Assembly (NCBI GenBank): GCA_003427395.1 | Contig: BFEA01000121.1 | Coordinates: 1 to 64,000, forward strand | Reading direction: 5' to 3' | Origin: Chara braunii | Lineage: Eukaryota; Streptophyta; Charophyceae; Charales; Characeae | DNA: 64,000 bases | In this document: piece after piece, positions 32,663 through 42,936 of the stretch | Numbering within the stretch: position 1 is the stretch's first letter | Layout of the letters: the number at the start of each line of letters is the position of its first letter | The notes under the pieces: generated by a model | The model's database searches: none | What the model saw: the letters and a program-made list of their open reading frames with translations, nothing else | What the model was told of the DNA's origin: nothing | Made by a program: the position numbers and the translations under genes

Positions 32663-33499
32663 ATGATTAGATACGACAGGGGGAGCCATGTCGGGACCTT
32701 AGAAAGGGCTTGGAAGTCGGGATCTAGGTATGGAGTGACCCTCCCCAAGGTTGAGGAAGAAGGTGAGGTTATTACGGAGTTTTTCGAAATCTATGGGAAG
32801 GAAACACTAGTGCATTTCTCAATAGTCTCGAAGGAGGGTACTCGTACGCGAAGGGCTGAGATTTTCTTGTCTAATGACGATAGGCAGTTCTTTGCTACCG
32901 AGTTAGCAGGAGGAAAGGACCCACTGGGTATCGCAGGAAAAGCCCAAGACCGACTTAGAAAATTGAGAGGGGGAGCAGCGGAAGGGCATGTGTTAGATAA
33001 GGTTGAGTACCGAGGGAGGGGAGAAGTCCCACGGGCAAACCACGGTCGGACCTGGGAAGTTCCTGCTTGGGCTTACCGTTTGCTCTATCCCAACGACGCC
33101 ACGGTGAGAAAGGTCCAAATGAGAGGACAAATAATTGAAAAGGGACACGAGTTGTTCACCCTATGTTGGGAGTCACTAGAGCTTACAGACTTCGAGTGGT
33201 AGGCATTAGCCGACGACTTCATCAAGCCCCTGTTCTCAGGACAGGCCGGAGAATTGGATAGAGATTTGATTAGACGGTGTTCGCAGAAAGGGGTGAGGGG
33301 CATTTCAGATCTGGAGATTGCCAACCTTGCGCTAGCCGCTTGTGAGGAGAAAAAAGTGTGTGACTCTTGGTGGACTGTGACTAGCGAGGAATCCGATAGT
33401 GATAGTGAGGAACGAGAATCGAGTGAGGAAGAAAGAAGCTCGGAAGAGAGTGACGAGGCGCAAGAGCAAGAGAGTGACTCTAGGGAGGAAAGCGACTAG
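32663..33499 (+). pseudogene. Accessory ORF P7 of element E (one in-frame stop, acidic tail)
   Basis: A single frame of 278 codons with one TAG (33200-33202). N-terminus MIRYDRGSHVGTLERAWKSG; middle TLVHFSIVSKEGTRTRRAEI, IFLSNDDRQFF, GGKDPLGIAGKAQDRLRKL, EYRGRGEVPRANHG and VPAWAYRLLYPNDATVRKV; C-terminus GHELFTLCWESLEL. After the stop the frame goes on (DFIKPLFSGQ, IRRCSQKGVRGISDL) into a Ser/Glu/Asp tail of about 40 residues. It aligns with P4 and P1. Last member before gag, which starts 10 bases later. Confidence 0.62.
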
Positions 33500-33509
33500 A
33501 AATTTGTGC

Positions 33510-33851
33510 ATGGAAAGTGTGGTTGAGCACGGAGTCGCCCGATCTCCTAAGATCGCTGTCATGGGGCGAACCGAGGAGGATACCGAGCTAGGAGCAAGAT
33601 TGAGCAAGTCGGCCGAAGGATTGACCGAGGGGGTAGAGACTGTTGGTAGGGCCTTAAAGAACCTAGAGGAACCCCTAGGAGAAAAAGCTAAGGAACCGCG
33701 TACGGATTCAGAGGAGCGTTTGCACCGAGAAATGGAACCACGTGTACCGGTGAGAGAAAGGGTGGCAGAAGCCACGAGAGGCTTCCCGGTTGAAACCCGA
33801 TGGGCGGGCCACGCAGACACGGAAGAGATAGGGCTGGGTGTTGGGCAATAA
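33510..33851 (+). CDS. Element E gag N-terminal ORF (probable)
   Basis: Frame from ATG 33510 (MESVVEHGVARSPKIAVMGR) with a charged, heptad-like helix (SKSAEGLTEGVETVGRALKN) and an Arg/Glu-rich end, stopping at TAA 33849-33851. By position it is the start of gag or a matrix-like piece. The stop may be secondary, because the main gag frame opens 136 bases on. It does not look like the accessory family. Confidence 0.5.
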   Translation: MESVVEHGVARSPKIAVMGRTEEDTELGARLSKSAEGLTEGVETVGRALKNLEEPLGEKAKEPRTDSEERLHREMEPRVPVRERVAEATRGFPVETRWAGHADTEEIGLGVGQ

Positions 33852-33987
33852 GGAGGGGCGAAGAAGGTAGCCTAAGGACGAGGGAACCGGGGAAGAACGA
33901 CTGACCGAGATTGGGGGAGGGCCGCGAAGATGGACCGGTAGGGAGATCGGTTCCACATGGGTACAGGAGGAGACAGTTGGAAGGAAT

Positions 33988-35169
33988 ATGGGACGATTCG
34001 GTGATATATGGAGAGGGGTTAGGGGCTTGGAGTTCGCGTGCCGGGAGCACGAAGATCTGGGTGATAAAGGCCGCCATGAGGAGGACCCATGGGGACCTCC
34101 GAGAGCTCGACCTCGGATGGAGGATATGGACCCTTCCTGGTACAAACCCTACGATCCGACAATAGATGGGCCGGCGGAAGGTCCATATTTCCGTCGATAT
34201 GACGACCGCCGAGTCCCTTACTACGATGTGAACCTGGGATTGGAGTCGCTCTATTTTAACGGGAGGGACGTGACCGGGTTCGTGGAGAAATGGGAGAGTT
34301 ACGCCTACCGGAAGAAGTTCTCGGAGAAAGATTGGATCGACCACTTCATACAACATTCGGATCCAAAACTGGACCAGGCCATTAGGGCGGTGTACCCGTC
34401 TGATGGGAGTTGGAAGACCTTCAAAAGCAGCTTATTGAGGATCTTCGCATGTGACGATATGATCCCCACGATAGAAGGGTTGCGTTGAGTCGCGAGAGGG
34501 GAGCAAGAGAGCCTGGTGGCTTTTACTCGGAGGTTCAAACGTTTATCGCAAGCTTTGGTGGATAGAGGGATGCTCTCGGAAGTAGACAGGTGTGTGATGT
34601 TTATGTTGCACCTGCCTGAAGAAAAGAGGAAGGAGGTCCTCGAGAAGGCCCCTAAAGACTCCGCGAATTTCGAAAGAGTCGCCGAGGTGGTCTTTACGGG
34701 AGGGGGAGTGGACGTACGAGAGTACATGAAGGAGAGTCTGGACATGGCACTCCGGAGTGTGCGCACGCAAAGGAGCGACGGTCCCCGCGGGAACGAAAGG
34801 CAGCCTCCCTGGCCTCCTGGCCAACGCTGGGGAGGAGGACCCCCGGGTTGGCGGAACAAACCCGGTAACCAAGGGAACTGGAGAAACGACCGAGAAGCTG
34901 GAGGGAATCGGGTCTCGGAATGGGGAAATTCCCGTTGGAAGGATGCAAGGGATGGAAGATGGGGAGACCCTCCCCAACCTAGGGGCACGGGGACTCGTCC
35001 CGTGGTGAGTCAAGCTAGGATGCCGCAGCCTCCAGGCCCTTCCGCGACCATGGGAGTGGCGCCTCAAGTAGCCCTCGCCCTAACAATCCGCCGCCTCGAA
35101 GCGGGTGTGTCTATTGCAACGAAGATGGTCACATCAAGCGGGAGTGCCCTTACCTTACGGAAGCCTTGA
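33988..35169 (+). pseudogene. Element E gag: capsid and zinc knuckle
   Basis: One frame with a TGA at 34486-34488 (CGA to TGA would explain it). Capsid motif: YFNGRDVTGFVEKWESYAYR, KKFSEKDWIDHFIQ, WKTFKSSLLRIFA; then ESLVAFTRRFKRLSQALVDR and MLHLPEEKRKEVLEK. A Gly/Pro/Arg/Trp-rich linker follows (about 34770-35060). The knuckle CVYCNEDGHIKREC (35106-35147), an intact C-x2-C-x4-H-x4-C, lies in another frame, so a frameshift falls near 35090. Confidence 0.88.
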
Positions 35170-35790
35170 GGTTGGGAGTGGTAAAATTGAATGAGAACAA
35201 GTGGGTGGTCTCCTTCTATCCCTCGATGAAGGTAAATGTGGACAAAAGGATAGCCCTTCAAGAGGCAAGATTAGGGAAGAAGCCCGAGGTTGGGGGAACC
35301 TCCAACTAGTCCCGCGTCCAAATGACGGAGGTACCGGGGGGCGTGTCCATAAGGGAGCCCCAAGTGTCGAGCATTTAATTCGTTGAGACCAAGCCCGAAG
35401 AAGAAGGGCCTTGCCTAAGAGTAAGGACCCAAGTTGGGTCCGGGCCATCTAAGAGCAAGGAGTTCACGACAGAGAGCGGAGGAAAAAGGAGTGGTGACGA
35501 TGACCAACCGATGGTCGACGCCAAAGTCACGGAAGAAAAGAAGGGGGAAGAGCCCGCGTCACCTAAATCGCCTAGGAAGAAGGGACTGAAAAAGTTCGAG
35601 ATGAAGTGCACCTTGGACGAGATAGACACGGTAGCTCCCTTACGAAGGACTCTAATGCAACCAATGCAATTCACGCTCCTAGAGTATTTGGCGGCTAGCA
35701 AGAGCGCTAGGGACAAATTTCCTGAGCATCACCAAGAAGGTGAGGATTCCGCTCGCGGGAGGGCCCACAGTTCCGGGGGATGGACCCGCC
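35170..35790 (+). pseudogene. Element E gag-protease linker
   Basis: Continues from the knuckle (RLGVVKLNENKWVVSFYPS) and then carries KSPRKKGLKKFEMKCTLDEI and PMQFTLLEYLAASKSARDKF in the frame 35511-35840. A short segment of this kind before the protease is also found in some other gypsy polyproteins. Two frameshifts or stops lie near 35310-35380. Confidence 0.55.
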
Positions 35791-36410
35791 AAGGAGGAGG
35801 TGCAGTCTTTCCGAATTACGATGGAAGAACTACCGGCTAGTTTCTTCTCGGAAGAGGAGGATAAAAAATTTTATGTGCTTGGGAGTGGGCAGCTCCAAGC
35901 CGTAGTGAGTGGGAAAAAGATGAGGGCCCTGGTGGACAATGGGTCCGAATCTACCATGTGTAGGGACTCTATCGCAAATGAATTAGGGTTGGAGGTGGAT
36001 AGAGGGGTGTCCATGTCCATGGTCGTTGCAGACAACAATCTCCAATCGGCGGAAGGGGTGTGTCACAGCCCCTTGATTGAGGTCGCAGGGGTGGAAGCTA
36101 AGGTTTCAATTTTCTCGGTGAAAGAGTGTTTTTTCGAGTTGATACTCGGGAGAACTTGGCTAAGCGCAGTGCACGCTACGGTCGACCTTCCCGACGGAAG
36201 TCAGACCGTCTCGATCCAAAGTTCGGACGGGATCAGAGTGGTTCTGAAGACGGTGGATGCTCAAGATGAGCGGAACCGGACAAGTATCCGAGGAGGAAGG
36301 AAGCCCAGTCACGAGTGTGTCGGGTCCGGTTGGAAGAGTCACCTTTTGCCGATAAGGAACCCCCGGGGGACCGGGTGGACATCGAGGATGTTGGGGGACG
36401 AATTATAATT
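35791..36410 (+). pseudogene. Element E aspartic protease, D-N-G active site
   Basis: Frame 35740-36408. Active-site strand KMRALVDNGSESTMCRDSIA, flap region VSMSMVVADNN, second hydrophobic motif FELILGRTWLSAVHATVD. The triad is D-N-G where D-T-G or D-S-G is usual. Length and order are normal for a retropepsin. The frame is open through the domain, so Asn may be native to this family and need not be decay. Confidence 0.8.
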
Positions 36411-36457
36411 AATGGGGTTGGGTACGAGAAAGAGGACGAGGAGGAAGAATTCGGTGG

Positions 36458-36925
36458 GTGCGGAAGGCTGTCTTTTTTGGAGGAATCCCCCTAGCCGGCG
36501 CAATCAAGAAGCATAAAACCGTGGCGGAAAAAGTAAAGCCCGCTGCAGTCAACCGAGATAGAACGGGGGAAACCGCGATATCGGAGGAAGAGATCGTCGA
36601 TATCATCAGAAAACGGAAGAAGACCGAAGGGCAGAGAATTATTGTCGACAGGCTAGCAAAAATGGACATAGGGGATGGGAACCTCACCAAACGAGAGAAA
36701 GAATATGTGGCTATGACCCTAAGGGATTGCGACAAGGCCATAGCCTTTGATGACTCTGAAAGAGGGAGGATAAACCCTAGGTACGCCAAGCCCGCCCGGA
36801 TCCACACGATCCCCCACGTGCCTTGGAAAGATAGGCCTCCGTGGAAATATGCGCAAAAAGAGGAGGAGGAGATAGTGGTCTTTATCAAAGAAAAAGATAA
36901 GGACGTTTGTTGCGGAACCTTGTGA
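36458..36925 (+). pseudogene. Element E PR-RT connector
   Basis: 155-codon frame with LTKREKEYVAMTLRDCDKAI and KPARIHTIPHVPWKDRPPW, matching by position and pattern the region ahead of gypsy RT (a 'core helix' then I-x-T-x-x-H-x-P-W). The usual RT finger block that should follow is not in one frame between 36925 and 36978. Confidence 0.65.
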
Positions 36926-36977
36926 AAGCGCCTACTCTAACAAGTGATTCTTTCTTAGAAAAGGAGGTAGCAACAGA

Positions 36978-37868
36978 TTGAGGTGGATCCAAAATCTCCA
37001 AAGGACCAACGCGGTCACCATAAGGGATGTAGGGTCTATACCTGAGGCTGATCTACTCGCGGAAGGGTCGGCGGGTCATTCAATGTACTCGATCTGCAAT
37101 CTTTTCTCGGGCTATGATGAGATCCCATTGGACTATAGGGATAAACATATGACCGCGATGCACACACCTCTGGGGTTAGTTCAAATGATGGTGGTGCCCA
37201 TGGGATGGACCAGGAGAGTGGCCGTATTCCAAAGGGCCATGATCGCGGTTCTCAAGGAATTCATACCGGACAAAGTGGAAGTTTTCCTTGACGACTTTTC
37301 GATAAAAGGACCAGTCCAAAGGGATGAGACGGAGGTCTTTCCCGGCGTGAGGAAGTTTGTGGTAGATCATATGGTGGATGCAAGGGAAGTCCTCACAAAA
37401 TTAGAGGACGCCAACCTTACCGTGAGTGGGACTAAGAGTCGCTGGGGAGTATCGTCAATCAAGATATTGGGTTTTATCTGCGACAGGGATGGGCGGAGGC
37501 CCGATCCCGCGAAATTGGAAAAATTGATGACCTGGTCATCACCGCTAAAATCAATCACTGAGGTTAGACAATTTCTAGGGGTGGTGGGCTATTGGAGGAT
37601 ATTTATAAGAGCCTACAGCGAGAAGGCGGAGCCGCTTAGACGACTGCTTAGGAAAATTGAGAATTGGGTCTGGGGAGAGGAGCAGGTTGCGGCCATGGAA
37701 ACCCTCAAAGAGGGAATTCCGCGAAGGAGGACGAGTCCTTGGCGTTCCGTTTTTCGAGGACGAAGAGAATCGCCCTTTTATAGTGTCTACGGACGCGGGA
37801 CCCCATTCCGTAGGAGGACTTGTGTCGCAAAAGGATCAAGACTGGAAAGAGAGACCCCTTTGATTTGA
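36978..37868 (+). pseudogene. Element E reverse transcriptase (first catalytic Asp lost)
   Basis: Motifs: LQRTNAVTIRDVGSIPEADL, SICNLFSGYDEIPLD, TPLGLVQMMVVPMGWT, VFLDDFSIKGP, IKILGFICDRDGRRPDPAKL and VRQFLGVVGYWRIFIRAYS. The palm Asp of the usual DLFSGYD motif is Asn (AAT); GAT to AAT at a former CpG would explain it. The FLDD pair is intact. Frameshift near 37720 into the RNase H part. Confidence 0.9.
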
Positions 37869-38130
37869 GAGTCGGGCCTTGAATCCCGCCGAAAGGAACT
37901 ATAGCCAATTCAAGAAGTACTGGGAGTTTTACATTGCCTAAAGACCTTCCGCCACTACATCTACGGGAGGCGGTTCCTCCTAAGATTAGATCCGACCGCG
38001 GTAGCCGCCGTCCTTTAAAAGGACTTTTCGCTAACCGGCCCTACTATTGCTAGGTGTATGATCCATATCAGGCTTTACAATTATAGGGTCGAAAGAATCT
38101 CCGGGGCCAAAGATCAGGTCGCGGACGGGT
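37720..38130 (+). pseudogene. Element E RNase H (stops)
   Basis: In the next frame: RPFIVSTDAGPHSVGGLVSQ (catalytic Asp kept), a TGA, FESRALNPAERNYSQFKKY, a further stop or shift, TFRHYIYGRRFLLRLDP, a TAA, then YRVERISGAKDQVADGLSRL in the frame of the integrase. Both nonsense codons could come from CGA and CAA by C-to-T changes. Confidence 0.85.
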
Positions 38131-39810
38131 TGTCCCGACTCCCCATCCGGGAAAAGGATTATCCAAAGTTGGAGGAAGTGACTCTATCAATGGCCAAGGA
38201 CGAGGTAATCCAAGTCGCCGCTAATAGGGCGCAAGTGGCAGTAACCGCTCGAGAGGAAGAAGTCCCTAGGACGTTCCTCGCTAACCTGTACGACGTGAAG
38301 TACCGCGATATAGGGTTGTACTTAGCGGGTAGGGAAGGAGGCACCGAGGTAGTCAAGAGGGAGGCGCTGGGGTATTGCCTACGAGGGGGCCACCTCTTTA
38401 AGAGACCCACCAAGTTTGCAATTCCCATGAGAGTGCTTTGCGATCGGGAGGAAAGGAGAGTTGTCATAGGAGAGCTACACGATGGGGTCGTTGGAGGACA
38501 TAGAGGGGTGAAAGGAACTTTTGATAAAGTCCGTAGGCTCTATTGGTGGGACGGGCAGTACGGAGAGGTTGAGAAGTACCGTTCGACCTGTGAGGCTTGC
38601 CAAAAGAGGGCGACAGTTCGCTACAAGGAACCCCTAGTCCCATCGCTCCCCACTGTTCCGGGCGAAAAGGTCCATGTTGACCTAGTAACCATGCCTAAAG
38701 GAGTCGGCGGGCTTCGGTACATAATCAATGCCCGCGATGACCTCACTGGATTCGTAGAAGCTAAGGCCATTAAGAAGAAAAAGGCCGAGGAAGTGAGTGA
38801 CTTTCTCTTGGAGTACATTGCGAGGTACGGATGTGTCGGAAAGGTAGTTATGGATAGGGGATCAGAGTTCCTAAGTCAAAAGGTCAAAGTGATATTGGAG
38901 AAAGCGGGGATTAAAGCGGCCTACACGACAACCTATCACCCCCAAAGCAACGCCCCGGTCGAAAGAGGTCACCAAACGCTAGTAGACGCCTTGGCCAAAT
39001 GGTGCAAAGGGCATACGGAACAATGGCCAAAGTATTTGCGCTATGCAGTTTGGGCAGACAACATCACGGTCAAATCAAGTACGGGGTATCCACCCTTACA
39101 CCCTTTGGTTCGGTAGGCATTGTCCCCTGCCCATCAAGTTCCATGTCAACCAGACAAGTGTCTCGTGGAAGACCAACATGACGAGGGGCGAATTGTTGGA
39201 GGCACGGATACAACAAATAGCCGAAAATCTTGACGTCGGACTTACCGAGGCAGGAAAGAACATCGAGAAGGAGAGAGTGAACGGGAAAGAAAGGTGGGAC
39301 AAGAATTTGCGGGTCCGTCAAAAGACGATAGGGACTAGCGACCTCGTCCTAATGTACGACTTGTCGCTAGAAAAGACTTGGAGCCGAAAACTAGCCAACT
39401 GGTGGAGGGGACCGTACCGAGTTCTAAAGAGGATGGATGAGGGAGCTTACCTGCTCGCCGAATTAGACGGGACTAGGCTACGGGACCCTATCGCAGGGGC
39501 TCGCCTCAAACTCTTCCGATGGAAGGGGACCCTTAGGGAGGAACCAAAGAGGAAGGGGAAGGAAGTGGTCGACGCAGAGGTAACCATCAACCACGAGAGA
39601 GGAGAGACGTCGAAGCAAGGAGCCTCTCCGCGACCGCTTAAGAAGGGGTATAGGGTTCGGAAACCGCTCCTGCCAAAAACTCCTAGAAGGAAGAAACGAC
39701 CGAGGGAGGACGGCGGAGATACCGACCGGTTAGGAAAACGCAGATTGAGAGAAAGGAGCGCTTCGAGAAAAGCCTTGAGAGTCAAACGCGAGAGGGAAGA
39801 AAGAAAATGA
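38058..39810 (+). pseudogene. Element E integrase (one frameshift, triad intact)
   Basis: Zinc finger ELHDGVVGGHRGVKGTF ... CEACQ, then core VHVDLVTMP (Asp), VVMDRGSEFLS (Asp) and HPQSNAPVERGHQ (Glu), all conserved. A frameshift near 39090-39110 separates the core from the C-terminal part: NLRVRQKTIGTSDLVLMYDL, WWRGPYRVLKRMDEGAYLL (GPY/F module) and an Arg/Lys-rich tail of about 85 residues ending ERSASRKALRVKREREER. The basic tail may help nuclear entry or chromatin binding; no chromodomain is present. Confidence 0.92.
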
Positions 39811-40232
39811 AAAAGAGAGAGGCGAGAGAAGAGGATGACAAGGCGGAGACGGATATAGAATCGCTTGGTGGAAAGGGGAGTGTGATGTACCGTAGGTAGA
39901 GAAAACATGTATAGTGATTCCGAAAGCGGGGAGGAAGTGCCATAATACATGTGCCATAGTTAGAGAAAACATGCTGTACCATGGTTAGAGAGAACATGTG
40001 TCAGGATTCCAAAGGAGGGGCTGTGCCATGATGAGGTGATAGGGTTTAGAGACCCAAAACGTTAATGGGAAGGGGAAACGAGGAATGAACGTAATAAGGA
40101 GGGGGTAACGCGAACTATAGGTGGGCGAGACAAGTATGTTAAAGAGATAACCACTCGGTATGGGGCGAAGGTTAAGAAAAGGGGCTATGAGAAAGCTCGC
40201 CGGGGACGGCGAGAATTGGGGTGTGGGCTGGT
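39811..40232 (+). other. Element E 3' untranslated region
   Basis: Carries three near-copies of 'gagaaaacatg' and 'ctgtaccatggttagag' (39895-40025). A G-rich stretch (40214-40232) before the LTR is a weak polypurine-tract candidate. Confidence 0.6.
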
Positions 40233-41740
40233 TGTTGGGCGGCTGCCTACCAGCCAAGTATCTCCCTTGACCAATGAAGAGAATTTTCCCTTTTTATTAC
40301 TTCGATTTTCGCTTGCTCTTTTTTGTATGCATGGGTGTGCCTGAGGAACTTGGAAAATTTTGGCTTCTTTTGTTTTCGGAGTAACGTTTGTACCAGGGGG
40401 AGGAAGGCAATCTATGCCAGGTCGTGAGTGGGGACGGGAGCAGACCAAAAATCCGAACCTTCCAAGCGACGCAAAGGAGATGAGAGAAAAGTGGTGGACT
40501 TTGGGCCGAGACGCCGGGGGTGCCGAAGACTCTAGCTTTGACTAATGGCGGCAGTTGGACTACCACGGACGGGAGCGGCAGCCGGGATATGCAATATGGG
40601 ACGGGACGTCGGACCAAGACGCCTAAATCAGATGGGTGGCAGTTGGGTAGAGGAAAGACCCTCTCTTTGGTGACTCCGAAAGCTAAGAGGTCGGGTATGA
40701 GGGGACGGGAGCCTCTTTGGCGCGACGACCACGGCCCATGTGTCTGTTCGGATCGCTGACTTCAATATGGTAGAACGTCAAGGAGAGGCGTACTATGGCT
40801 GCCATGCAGGGGTTGCCCCTTTGTCTTCCGCATTTGGATCAGGGAAGCCGGGTTCGGTCGGATACTGACATAGGGGCCGGTCTCGGCCGGCGCCTGCGAC
40901 AGCAGGGCAGAAATTGGCTCGACCGCTCAATGAATCGAGATGGTCTATGGATCGAACTGCGCGAACGATGATACGGAAAAATGGAAGGGGAGAGTAAGCT
41001 ACTCACGGACTAGCCTCGACTGTCGGAGGTTTCGAGCGTGGAATGTCCGAATAGGATTGACCAGGGGGGGGGGGACGTGAGACCACGGGAGGAGTATTAG
41101 CCGCATCTGGGTGCTTCGAATGAAGAAAATAGGAGATAACATAATAACGGGGAAGAAGCTGAAGAAAGGGGGGGTGGAAAATTCGGTGGGTCGCTCACTC
41201 TCCAAGCTGATGGGTGGAACAAAGCGGGTCTACGACGGTTGTGCGCCCCGTCATGATCTTGATAACTGAAACAAGGCTGGGCGCGGGCCTCGTGATCTTC
41301 TTGATCATTGCACAGGAGACTATCCCGCGGGAAAGGGCGAATGAGGTGCGCGGGAGAACTTAACGGACGTTCACCTGAGAGCAGGGCGGAGGGAATAACA
41401 GAACGGTTGGTAATCGCCCGCGCCTGTGTCTGTGGGAGGGCGAACATGGGTAAGCGGGAGGACNAGAGCTGAGCAATGGAAATGGAAGAAAGCAAGCAAG
41501 GTGGAAACAGTGCGCAAGTTGGATCGACCGCGGTGCAGAAGTCCTGAGCGACAAGCGAGGGGAAGATGCTATTGGTGGAGGAGTAAGTTGGGNGGATCAG
41601 CTAAGGAAAAGAACGAAGAAGGGACGAGGGGCAGAGAGGGAGCGAGAAGTTGAAAATTTCGTGAAAATTTAGTTATTGGCGCCATGGGTTGAGCATGCTG
41701 GGCAGGAGCCGGAGGAAGGAGTGGGGAGGAAAAGGGAAAG

Positions 41741-41748
41741 TATAAAAG
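41741..41748 (+). promoter_or_regulatory. Candidate LTR TATA box (element E 3' LTR)
   Basis: TATAAAAG, the counterpart of 24432. Transcription from here would run rightward into the gag region of element D. Confidence 0.5.
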
Positions 41749-42406
41749 GGAGGGAGGGAGACGAGTTCGGGGGACGTACGTAGGCGCTCGGGATCTTGCA
41801 TAGCGCACGGCGCTGGGTATATGCTCTTGCGAACAGAGAGAGAGGTAGAGAGAACAAGGTCGAACGAGCGAGAGGAAGAAGGGGAGAGAGATAGAGAGGG
41901 AGAGGTCGAGGACGCGCACGAGCTTATATGCACGGGACCCGATGTCCGTCGGGTGGTGTGCCCGTAAGGGCAGCGACGTCGAGACACACGCCCGAGAGCA
42001 CGAACGTGCGAGAATGATGGGAGGGATAGAGAGGGAAAGAAGCTTAGAGAGAAAGCGAGCTTACGAAGAGGGAGAGTTCGTGTGGGAAAGCGCACAACGA
42101 CTCTGGGAGTGTTTGGCGCGCGCGGGCCATTAGGAAGAGGGTGAGAGTGTTAGAGAGTGGTTACGAGTCAGGGGAAGACGGAGGTGAGGAGCGCTCGGGA
42201 GCGAACGTCCGGGAAGTTCAAGCTGCTCCCCTGCGATTGCCAAGCGGTGCCCGATCTCGAATCCTCTCTCGGGGAGGAGCCGGGGAGAAGGGAGCAAAGG
42301 GGAGATAAGTGGGAGATCACTAACGTGCGGGAAGGAGGGAAGCCTTCGGGGCGTCCGACGTAAGGAGGAGTACTCTGAAGTGCTCGGTCTCGCGACTAGC
42401 TCCAGG

Positions 42407-42463
<57 letters not shown>

Positions 42464-42881
42464 AGGAGAGGGCTGAGAAGAGAGGGAGGCGGGTCGAGAG
42501 GAAGAGCTCGTAGCATCCTGCCAGCGCTCGAGGCGGCTTCCGGAGAGGAACTGCGAGGGAAGAGAGCGAACCGCGGAGAAAGGAAGAAGTCTACCCGGGC
42601 GGTTCGGCGAAGACCGAAACCGCGAGAGAAGGGAACGAGCTCCGAAAAGGGGAAGGGCGCGACTGATAGCAGAGAGAAAGAGGGAGCCGACCGCTGAGTG
42701 GCGGCTGCTTAGAAAAGGTGAAGGGAAGGAACGAGCCGGCGAGTGCGCGGGCTAACTGAGAGAGGGGATTGACAAGACTGCGAAAGAAAAGAACGAACGG
42801 CGGGCTTCGAAAGAGGAGCGCGCGCGGACTATCAGTCGAGAGAGAGAGAGGCCAAGGCGGTGTGCCGTCGAAGAACCGCTA

Positions 42882-42916
<35 letters not shown>

Positions 42917-42918
42917 AG

Positions 42919-42936
42919 CACACGGCTGGCCGTGTG
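42919..42936. repeat. 18-bp palindrome in the 3' LTR-only segment
   Basis: CACACGGC-TG-GCCGTGTG, at the left edge of the 256 bp found only in the right LTR of E. Confidence 0.7.

Noticed and set aside
28447-33499. A bacterial operon acquired by transfer, suggested by the ATGA/TGATG overlaps.
   Set aside because: The cluster is bounded by a retroelement leader and gag on the same strand, its members are paralogues, and no bacterial family is recognised. Base composition does not differ obviously from the rest of E.
33254-33499. A separate small acidic protein after P7.
   Set aside because: It is in the same frame as P7 and only one TAG separates them, so it is better read as the P7 tail.
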